A stretch of DNA of 11,177 nucleotides. It comes from Verrucomicrobiales bacterium (GTDB lineage Bacteria > Verrucomicrobiota > Verrucomicrobiia > Verrucomicrobiales > DEV007). Positions 6,222 through 11,177 of this stretch are shown piece by piece; the first letter of the stretch is position 1; each line of letters begins with the position of its first letter. Both the position numbers and the translations under genes were made by a program. The stretch is from positions 24,837 to 36,013 of the forward strand of contig PAPL01000038.1 of assembly GCA_002708885.1 (NCBI GenBank). The letters are read 5' to 3'. Below the pieces are notes generated by a model. That model made no database searches and was not told where the DNA came from. It was given only the letters and a program-made list of their open reading frames with translations.

Positions 6222-7106
6222 TTATGGGTGCCTTCCCTTGAATGTCAGTTCGGCTACTCCTGACTTATCAAGATCCCCCTTGCCGCCAGTGACAAGTTTA
6301 TTGAATTGTGCACAGGTCGCATCATTGAGAGGCAGGCTGATTCCGACCTCTTTTGCAATGTCAGCTGCTATTCCTGAATCTTTGGCTGCATGTTCCGCGC
6401 TGAACCAAGCCTCGTGGTCACGAGCGATCATGTCTTCGGCATCAGTTTCGAGTACACGTGAATTGGCGCCTGTTTGCGAGAACACATCACAGACCATTTC
6501 CAAGTCGAGACCAAGTGAATCGGCTAAACCTAATCCTTCCGCCAGTCCTGCGGTATTAATGTTCATGACCATATTTACGAGTGCTTTGACCTGTGCTGCT
6601 TTCCCAATCTCACCGATGTGTTTGAGATTAATGCTCATGTCCTCGAGGACCGGTTTCATTTGGTCGAACAGTTCTGCCTTGCCTCCAATCATAAGATAGA
6701 GTTTGCCTTCCCTTGCCTGAGGTATGCTTGAAGCCATGCATCCTTCTAATGCTCCTGCACCGGCCTCTTCCGCGGCTTTTGCAACTTCCTGTTGTATTCC
6801 CGGGGAAAGTGTAGCGCAGTTCACAAAGGTTTTTCCTTCGGCATTTTGCAACAGATTATCCTCATCTGAAAAATAGATGCTTCTCATGGCATCATCATTT
6901 GTGATGACAGTGAAAATGACATCAGAGGACTCGGTCACGTCCGCGAGATTTTCAGCATGGGAGCATCCAAGCTCCTGCGCCAGTTCCGCTGCTGCCTCTT
7001 TATTAATATCATTAACTGATGAAATAGTATAACCTCGATCTTTAAGGTTTCTTGCCATGTTGGCGCCCATGCGGCCAATTCCTACAAATCCAATTTTTTG
7101 ACTCAT
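6222..7106 (-). CDS. Beta-hydroxyacid dehydrogenase family protein (3-hydroxyisobutyrate dehydrogenase-like)
   Basis: An NAD(P)-dependent cytoplasmic oxidoreductase of 294 residues, normal for the family, which reduces or oxidises small beta-hydroxyacids or semialdehydes (3-hydroxyisobutyrate, tartronate semialdehyde, succinic semialdehyde). The N-terminal dinucleotide motif is KIGFVGIGRMGANMARNL (4-21). The catalytic lysine is Lys174 in GEIGKAAQVKALVN (165-178), and the C-terminal AAKDSGIA (240-247) matches the usual KD motif. The substrate-recognition motif, normally DxPVSGG, reads EGCMASS (121-127), and the usual NN after the catalytic lysine is VNM, so the substrate probably differs from the classical enzymes. 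It is the last gene of the leftward operon, 12 bases after the hydrolase stop, with ATG at 7104-7106 and no evident Shine-Dalgarno sequence. Confidence 0.9.
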   Translation of the reverse strand: MSQKIGFVGIGRMGANMARNLKDRGYTISSVNDINKEAAAELAQELGCSHAENLADVTESSDVIFTVITNDDAMRSIYFSDEDNLLQNAEGKTFVNCATLSPGIQQEVAKAAEEAGAGALEGCMASSIPQAREGKLYLMIGGKAELFDQMKPVLEDMSINLKHIGEIGKAAQVKALVNMVMNINTAGLAEGLGLADSLGLDLEMVCDVFSQTGANSRVLETDAEDMIARDHEAWFSAEHAAKDSGIAADIAKEVGISLPLNDATCAQFNKLVTGGKGDLDKSGVAELTFKGRHP

Positions 7107-7118
7107 GATTCGGTATGT

Positions 7119-7943
7119 TTAGTTATTTTTAAATTCAGGGTAAAAGGGATTATTCTTTTTCTCTTCTCCGATTGATGACATAGGCCCGTGGCCGGGACAA
7201 ATCACCGTATGATCGGGTAGAGTAAATATATATTTCCTGTTTGTTTTTAATGCGTCCATATATGACACCACGCCTCCGCCCATTGATCCAGCAAAAAGCG
7301 CATCTCCGACAATAGCAACTGGCCTTTCTAAGCCATTAATCACGTAAGTCAGGCCTCCTTTGGAATGTCCCCAAGTCAGGCGAGAGTTAACAGACAGGTT
7401 TCCGATTGAAAAATTGTGCCCATCCTCAATCAGTTCGGCCTCTTTAATAGGCTCTTTTTCACTCACATATACCCTGATGGATGGAAAACTAGATTTGAGC
7501 CGTGCAAGATCCGCAATGTGATCTGTGTGAGTGTGCGTTAAGTAGATAGATTCTAGGTTCAGATTATTTGAATGAACAGTATCGATTAATTGCTGCGAAT
7601 CGGCTCCAGTATCAAATGCTACTGCTGTGCGGTTAGATCTGTCCCAAACGAGATAGGAATTCACGTACATGTCGGACCATTTTGTATTGTACATTTCTAG
7701 TCCCTGAACATTGACCGGTTCAGGGTACCAAGATTTGCGTCCGGAAATAATCAATGATTTAGAGTCCAGATTCAGGTGAGGTGCGATAGAGGTGATCGTC
7801 TCCTCATCAACTCTTCCCTCAAGTAATTCTGCAATTGATGATGATGAAATGCCTGACTTTGTAGCCAGATCCTGTACGGATATTCTTTGCCCGCGCATGG
7901 CTTTTCCAACAATATCCTCAAGAAAGTCTTCGATGCTGATCAT
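7119..7943 (-). CDS. Metallo-beta-lactamase-fold hydrolase with N-terminal helix-turn-helix domain
   Basis: A 274-residue two-domain protein. Residues about 10-66 look like an XRE/Cro-type helix-turn-helix: RISVQDLATKSGISSSSIAEL followed by ETITSIAPHLNL. The rest, from about 75, is a glyoxalase II-like metallo-beta-lactamase domain with a full metal site: THTHTDH (136-142; His137, His139, Asp141, His142), His193 in WGHSKGG, Asp214 in VGDALFAGSMGG, and His252 in CPGHGP. Enzymes of this type hydrolyse thioesters, lactones or similar bonds, often S-acylglutathione. With all ligands kept, it is probably active. The N-terminal domain may bind DNA or may be an interaction module. It follows fdhD after 33 bases and precedes the dehydrogenase by 12. 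The start is ATG at 7941-7943 without a clear ribosome binding site. The substrate is unknown. Confidence 0.88.
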   Translation of the reverse strand: MISIEDFLEDIVGKAMRGQRISVQDLATKSGISSSSIAELLEGRVDEETITSIAPHLNLDSKSLIISGRKSWYPEPVNVQGLEMYNTKWSDMYVNSYLVWDRSNRTAVAFDTGADSQQLIDTVHSNNLNLESIYLTHTHTDHIADLARLKSSFPSIRVYVSEKEPIKEAELIEDGHNFSIGNLSVNSRLTWGHSKGGLTYVINGLERPVAIVGDALFAGSMGGGVVSYMDALKTNRKYIFTLPDHTVICPGHGPMSSIGEEKKNNPFYPEFKNN

Positions 7944-7976
7944 AACAATATAATCAAAGGTTGTACGGCCCCAAAT

Positions 7977-8789
7977 TTAATCTGTTACATTTCCTGAGTA
8001 AATATTCATTGTGCTGTTTCTCAGAAATCCAATTAGAGTTTGACCTGATTCCTTGGCGAATTCAACTGCAAGGGAACTCGGTGCGGATATGCCGGCGATT
8101 GTAGGAATACCCGCAGATAAAGATTTCTGCATCAGTTCGAAAGATATTCTTCCGCTGAGAAGTAATGTGTGGTCCGAGAGTGGCAGGAGATCTTCCATAA
8201 GCGCATGGCCTATGACTTTGTCGAGGGCATTATGCCTTCCCACATCTTCACGGATGACAACTATTTCCCCGTTTGGATCAAAGAGTGCGCTGGCGTGCAA
8301 TCCACCGGTCTTTTTAAATGTTGTCTGCGCTGCAGATAATTTGTCTGGATATCCTGCGATTTCTGAAGAGGAGATTTGGTTCGATCTTTCTATTTTCGGG
8401 AAATCTATCATTACAGATTCGATTGTGGCTTTGCCGCAGACTCCACAACTCGATGAAGTAAATACATGGCGGGTAAGGTTTCCAAACTCAAAATTCACTT
8501 CTTTAGATAACAGAACACTAACGAAGTTCCCTTTTTCAGAATCATTTTCAGCGAGACTCTGACATTCAGAAATTTCAAACACATCATCTCTGCTTTTTAT
8601 AATTCCTTCACTGAGAAGAAATCCTGCGGCAAGTTCACGGTCATGGCCCGGTGTCCGCATGACGATCGCTACATTTTTATCTTCTACTCGAATTTCTAGC
8701 GGCTCTTCGACAGCAACAAAATCATCGATGCTAGAAACAGATCCTGAGCTGTTTTTTCTAATATTGAAAAGCTTTGATGATTCAGTCAC
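7977..8789 (-). CDS. fdhD: Formate dehydrogenase accessory sulfurtransferase FdhD
   Basis: FdhD passes sulfur from the IscS cysteine desulfurase to the molybdenum cofactor, which formate dehydrogenases need for activity; it acts in the cytoplasm before the enzyme is assembled or exported. The 270-residue product shows TPGHDRELAAGFLLSEGI (46-63), the sulfur-carrying pair in SSSCGVCGKATIES (112-125; Cys115 and Cys118), IREDVGRHNALDKVIG (179-194), LSGRISFELMQKSLSAGIP (211-229) and ISAPSSLAVEFA (234-245), all diagnostic. The start is GTG at 8787-8789, because the next ATG would remove conserved sequence. It begins three bases after the mobA stop, implying translational coupling. No formate dehydrogenase structural gene is in the window. 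Confidence 0.97.
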   Translation of the reverse strand: MTESSKLFNIRKNSSGSVSSIDDFVAVEEPLEIRVEDKNVAIVMRTPGHDRELAAGFLLSEGIIKSRDDVFEISECQSLAENDSEKGNFVSVLLSKEVNFEFGNLTRHVFTSSSCGVCGKATIESVMIDFPKIERSNQISSSEIAGYPDKLSAAQTTFKKTGGLHASALFDPNGEIVVIREDVGRHNALDKVIGHALMEDLLPLSDHTLLLSGRISFELMQKSLSAGIPTIAGISAPSSLAVEFAKESGQTLIGFLRNSTMNIYSGNVTD

Positions 8790-8792
8790 GAA

Positions 8793-9350
8793 CTAGATCT
8801 CTGGAGGATAATTCATATTAGCAAAAAATTCTATTTCCGGTTCAGTAATTTTACGGGTCTTTAAAAGGCCCGCGGAAATTGCTTTATTTACAAGTTCCTG
8901 CATGGATAAAGATCCTGACAGGAATTGATTTTTGGCTAGTTCGATTATTTCTTTTGGGTAAACAGCTGCCAGTGGTTCGCTCATCTCATTTGCGTGAACT
9001 GGTACTGAGCCGCTGCCTGAACATACGAGCTCGCCCAAAAAACTTATTGGCATTTGAGGCATATCAACGGCCAAAATGAGAACTCTTTCTATTTTTGTTG
9101 CATTTAAGCAGTCGATTAGTGCTCCGAGGGGGCCTCTGTCAGGCTCAGAGTCTAACACTACTTTGTAATTTGTTTCAAAATGCTGTTCATTGTTCGCTGA
9201 TATAATTATCTCTGAAGGCATTAGTTGCTCAATCTTGTGCACCTGATGACGCCACAGGGGTGTCCCATTGATTTGATGGAAGGCCTTATCTGTGCCGAAC
9301 CGCTCTGAACGGCCTCCTGCCATGACTGCTGCTGCGAAAGGAGAGTTCAC
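8793..9350 (-). CDS. mobA: Molybdenum cofactor guanylyltransferase MobA
   Basis: MobA transfers GMP from GTP to Mo-molybdopterin, building the guanine dinucleotide form used by DMSO-reductase-family enzymes such as formate dehydrogenase. The 185 residues show the nucleotidyltransferase signature AAVMAGGRSERFGTDKA (7-23), with Lys22 in the GTDK motif, then LDSEPDRGPLGAL (66-78), LILAVDMPQM (91-100, metal-binding Asp96), EPLAAVYP (125-132) and the C-terminal FFANMNYPPE, close to the family's FxNxNTPEE. The length is normal. The start is GTG at 9348-9350, which directly abuts the TAA of the MOSC gene (9351-9353); the next ATG is inside the signature, so GTG is required. Neighbouring fdhD and MOSC genes support the Mo-cofactor role; a CTP-using MocA role is less likely. 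Confidence 0.93.
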   Translation of the reverse strand: MNSPFAAAVMAGGRSERFGTDKAFHQINGTPLWRHQVHKIEQLMPSEIIISANNEQHFETNYKVVLDSEPDRGPLGALIDCLNATKIERVLILAVDMPQMPISFLGELVCSGSGSVPVHANEMSEPLAAVYPKEIIELAKNQFLSGSLSMQELVNKAISAGLLKTRKITEPEIEFFANMNYPPEI

Positions 9351-9818
9351 TTAGCTGGTTCTACTTTCTTTTCGCAAGGTTCCGCTCGTGAGTATTTTTG
9401 CTCTGAGCCCGCCCCGCCCTTTCATTGCCTCCTCTGCTCCTGGAGCAACGGCACCATTCATCCAGTAGCATGGTGCAGCTTCTTGAGTCCCAAGAAAATC
9501 AATTCCTTGAACACTGAATGCCTTTCCAATTAATGAGTTAAGATCTGTTCCGCTCACAATGATGTTTCTCCGGAAAACAGATGGGCACAAATCGGCAAGT
9601 CCAAATTGTTTCCCAATGTCTTCAAATACTTCGAGAGAGAAAAAAGTGATCTGTCCTTTGTAGTCAGGTTTATAATTATAAAAACGGTCCCCAATAATTC
9701 CCATTCCTTTTTCGCATTCCACTTCATCAAGCTCAATCATTGGGTAATCGCCAGGATCTTTGCCGTGATGGCCATAGAAGTTATGTTTTTCAGCTATGTA
9801 GATGTGATGAACGGTCAT
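9351..9818 (-). CDS. MOSC domain-containing protein
   Basis: MOSC domains (molybdenum cofactor sulfurase C-terminal) bind or deliver the molybdenum cofactor or its sulfur. The 155-residue product begins with HIYIAEKHNFYGHHGK, then GMGIIGDRFYNYK (38-50), FRRNIIVSGTDLNSLIGKAF (82-101) and APCYWMNGAVAPGAEEAMKG (115-134), with the conserved Cys117, and ends GGLRAKILTSGTLRK. This is nearly a stand-alone MOSC domain. I chose ATG 9816-9818, because the homologous core starts there and it leaves a 16-base gap after the acyltransferase stop. The frame also has ATGs at 9852-9854 and 9879-9881 and a TTG at 9906-9908, all overlapping the upstream gene, and none has a convincing Shine-Dalgarno sequence. 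The gene abuts mobA and precedes fdhD, so a role in maturing the same molybdoenzyme is likely. Confidence 0.87.
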   Translation of the reverse strand: MTVHHIYIAEKHNFYGHHGKDPGDYPMIELDEVECEKGMGIIGDRFYNYKPDYKGQITFFSLEVFEDIGKQFGLADLCPSVFRRNIIVSGTDLNSLIGKAFSVQGIDFLGTQEAAPCYWMNGAVAPGAEEAMKGRGGLRAKILTSGTLRKESRTS

Positions 9819-9834
9819 CTTTTTATCAAATAAA

Positions 9835-11076
9835 TTAAAACTCTTTGCTTCCATGACTGCGATTCTTTGCGTTGGACTCATTGATTCCGTTTTGAATACT
9901 TTTTTCAAATTCTTCAGTCAGTTTGAGGATCGTGTCTTTTGAAACTTTTTCTTTTGGGTTAACATAATTTCTTAAATCAATTGGCTGACATATTTTTGCT
10001 AGTACTTTCCTTTTACCAGCGGGCGGGGCCCATACTGAATAAATGTCCTCACGGAGGCGGGCCACAGTTTCTGCTATCCTGTCAAGGCTTGGATTATTGG
10101 TAGCGTAGCCTCCAGAGTAGCCAAGTATTCGAAGGGCCAGCATTGCTTCATCTGCCAAATCGGTCGCATGAGCATGTTCCTGTTGTTTTTCCATATCAAT
10201 TCTAATTGAATGAATTTTAGATCGGATTTTTCGTATTCTGGAAATTAGAGTTTGTTCGATATTGGATTTGATCCCGGCTTCTTCTTCTAATTTGATAATT
10301 ATTTGTTCAACAGCGTCATTGATAAGATTGTCAACATTGGTGTTGTTTTCTGGGAGGCTATGGCCGTGTTTTTGTAGATATTCTGAAAGTGTGAGGATGC
10401 TGATTCGGGTAATTTCCTCCATGATTGGTTTCTCAGTGGAAAGTGAAGTGTTATACTTCTGAGCTATTTCCTTGAGATCCGAAATTACATTTTCGCGCAC
10501 ATCCTCAACGAAGGTGTATTTTAAGGATATTGGTACAGCATAGACCGGTTCATCTTCACCTAACTTATGCTGAGCCCGAAGCCCGATGTAAGCGGCGCCC
10601 TCAGCGAAAGGAGTCACCCGGTCATTGCAGAAATAAACATTTCCCTCAGGGAAAATGACAAGTGGGTATTGCCCCTCATCCAGTATTTGAGCTGCACATT
10701 TCATGGCCTTTCTGTCACTACCTTCACGGTCAACACTGAATGCTCCTGTCCTCTGCATGAACCAAGAAATAAATTTGCTTCTGGCAAAGACATCATAAGC
10801 AGCCATGAAGGATGGTTTCTTATCCATTCTTCTACAGATTTCATTAATTACCTGAGGATCGCTGTGGGTCGGATGATTGGGAAGAATAATGAATCTGGCA
10901 TTACGCTCCTCAGCTGTTTTCTGAAATTCCTTTAACCCATCAACATTGATTTCTTTTAGTCGGTGATTTCGGCACTTCAGCCCGATGAAACGATTCACTA
11001 ACCTTCCCAAACCAATGATCAAATTATTTGGTTTTGGAGGGACGAATTTATATGGAAGATCACTAAACTCAAGCAT
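9835..11076 (-). CDS. PlsC-type acyltransferase with long helical insertion
   Basis: A predicted membrane-associated lysophosphatidic-acid-type acyltransferase of 413 residues, much longer than the usual 240 or so. The acyltransferase motif HX4D is ILPNHPTHSD (64-73; His68 and Asp73), GAFSVDREG (111-119) is the motif II region, and IFPEGNVYF (141-149) is the FPEG motif. AVPISLKY (180-187) and, much later, RKVLAKICQPIDLRNY (about 357-372) resemble the last core strands of the fold. The roughly 170 residues between them are charged and helical (for example NLINDAVEQIIIKLEEEAG) and appear to be an insertion, with coiled-coil tendency near 255-300. The start is ATG 11074-11076, with a GGA three bases upstream. 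Phospholipid synthesis is the family role; the acyl acceptor is unknown. It leads the molybdenum-cofactor operon, a pairing without an obvious reason. Confidence 0.85.
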   Translation of the reverse strand: MLEFSDLPYKFVPPKPNNLIIGLGRLVNRFIGLKCRNHRLKEINVDGLKEFQKTAEERNARFIILPNHPTHSDPQVINEICRRMDKKPSFMAAYDVFARSKFISWFMQRTGAFSVDREGSDRKAMKCAAQILDEGQYPLVIFPEGNVYFCNDRVTPFAEGAAYIGLRAQHKLGEDEPVYAVPISLKYTFVEDVRENVISDLKEIAQKYNTSLSTEKPIMEEITRISILTLSEYLQKHGHSLPENNTNVDNLINDAVEQIIIKLEEEAGIKSNIEQTLISRIRKIRSKIHSIRIDMEKQQEHAHATDLADEAMLALRILGYSGGYATNNPSLDRIAETVARLREDIYSVWAPPAGKRKVLAKICQPIDLRNYVNPKEKVSKDTILKLTEEFEKSIQNGINESNAKNRSHGSKEF

Positions 11077-11106
11077 GATCCATTTAAGCTAATTGTTTAT
11101 GATAAG

Positions 11107-11177
11107 TTACAGTTTTAGTTTTTGGTGCAGTTCCTGTAAGTATGCAATTTTTCTATTGTAGTCTGCAAGTATTTCAG
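11107..11177 (-). CDS. Possible C-terminal end of an upstream gene, partial at right edge
   Basis: One minus-strand frame is open from the right edge to a TAA at 11107-11109 and encodes a 22-residue tail ending NRKIAYLQELHQKLKL. The charged, amphipathic composition looks like a real helical or coiled-coil C-terminus, and the stop lies 30 bases before the acyltransferase start on the same strand, as expected within an operon. Twenty-two open codons can arise by chance, and no family can be assigned. Confidence 0.4.
   Translation of the reverse strand, partial: EILADYNRKIAYLQELHQKLKL

Noticed and set aside
6214..6231. GCACC/GGTGC inverted repeat at the convergent ends of the methyltransferase and dehydrogenase genes
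   Set aside because: Only five base pairs with an eight-base loop, partly inside the dehydrogenase stop region and without a U run; too weak to call a terminator.
6238..6699. Plus-strand open frame of 153 residues opposite the dehydrogenase
   Set aside because: Serine- and proline-rich shadow of the real minus-strand gene, with no supporting motif.
7119..7943. Antibiotic-hydrolysing beta-lactamase
   Set aside because: No signal peptide, and an N-terminal HTH; the sequence is glyoxalase II-like, so a resistance role is not supported.
8053..8562. Plus-strand open frame of 169 residues opposite fdhD
   Set aside because: Antisense to a highly conserved gene; the translation has no recognisable domain and reflects codon bias of the other strand.
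9819..9908. Longer MOSC protein starting at TTG 9906-9908 or at upstream ATGs
   Set aside because: The extra residues overlap the acyltransferase end, lie outside the MOSC domain and have no convincing ribosome binding site; kept only as alternatives.
10567..10935. Plus-strand open frame of 122 residues opposite the acyltransferase
   Set aside because: Overlaps the HX4D and FPEG coding region of the real gene; no family signature.
1..11177. CRISPR array, tRNA, rRNA, insertion sequence, prophage or toxin-antitoxin locus
   Set aside because: No regularly spaced repeats, no RNA gene signatures, no transposase or phage motifs and no terminal inverted repeats were seen by eye.

Overview
The window looks like an ordinary chromosomal stretch from a Gram-negative bacterium, most likely a marine Verrucomicrobiota of the Opitutae/Puniceicoccales kind. 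This is inferred from a secreted DUF1080 (3-keto-disaccharide hydrolase)-ThuA fusion of the sort abundant in Verrucomicrobiota and Planctomycetota, two tandem PilT-type ATPases, a moderately AT-rich composition, and many genes with weak or no Shine-Dalgarno sequence. No rRNA, tRNA, CRISPR, insertion sequence or phage gene was seen. Twelve of the thirteen calls lie on the minus strand; only the methyltransferase (5386-6201) is on the plus strand.

Left block, transcribed leftward (3679 to 1): two adjacent PilT/PilU-like retraction ATPases (2627-3679, then 1528-2616), an unrecognised 224-residue protein with one N-terminal membrane segment (812-1486), a low-molecular-weight protein phosphatase starting at TTG (314-781), and the N-terminal part of ribose-5-phosphate isomerase B running off the left edge (1-293). 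The phosphatase-rpiB pairing resembles the Bacillus ywlE-rpiB arrangement. The 128-base gap before the first pilT-like gene holds a cluster of TGTCAT/ATGACA half-sites and an imperfect hairpin.

Middle block: a predicted exported DUF1080-ThuA protein (3808-5352, minus) and a class I SAM-dependent methyltransferase (5386-6201, plus) diverge from only about 33 bases. A perfect 7-1-7 palindrome sits on the methyltransferase start region.

Right block, transcribed leftward (11076 to 6222): a PlsC-type acyltransferase with a long helical insertion, a MOSC-domain protein, the Mo-cofactor guanylyltransferase mobA, the formate dehydrogenase sulfurtransferase fdhD, a metallo-beta-lactamase-fold hydrolase with an N-terminal helix-turn-helix, and a beta-hydroxyacid dehydrogenase. 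Spacings are at most 33 bases and mobA abuts the previous stop codon, so this is very probably one operon. MOSC, MobA and FdhD point to maturation of a molybdenum or tungsten enzyme, most likely a formate dehydrogenase, whose structural genes are not in the window. The last two genes suggest linked small-molecule (C1, aldehyde or hydroxyacid) metabolism, but that is inference. The tail of a further upstream gene may enter at the right edge.

No clearly new multi-gene system was found. The most interesting items are the composition of the mobA-fdhD operon, the HTH-MBL fusion, the helical insertion in the acyltransferase, the unusual substrate motif of the dehydrogenase, and two operator-like inverted-repeat elements.
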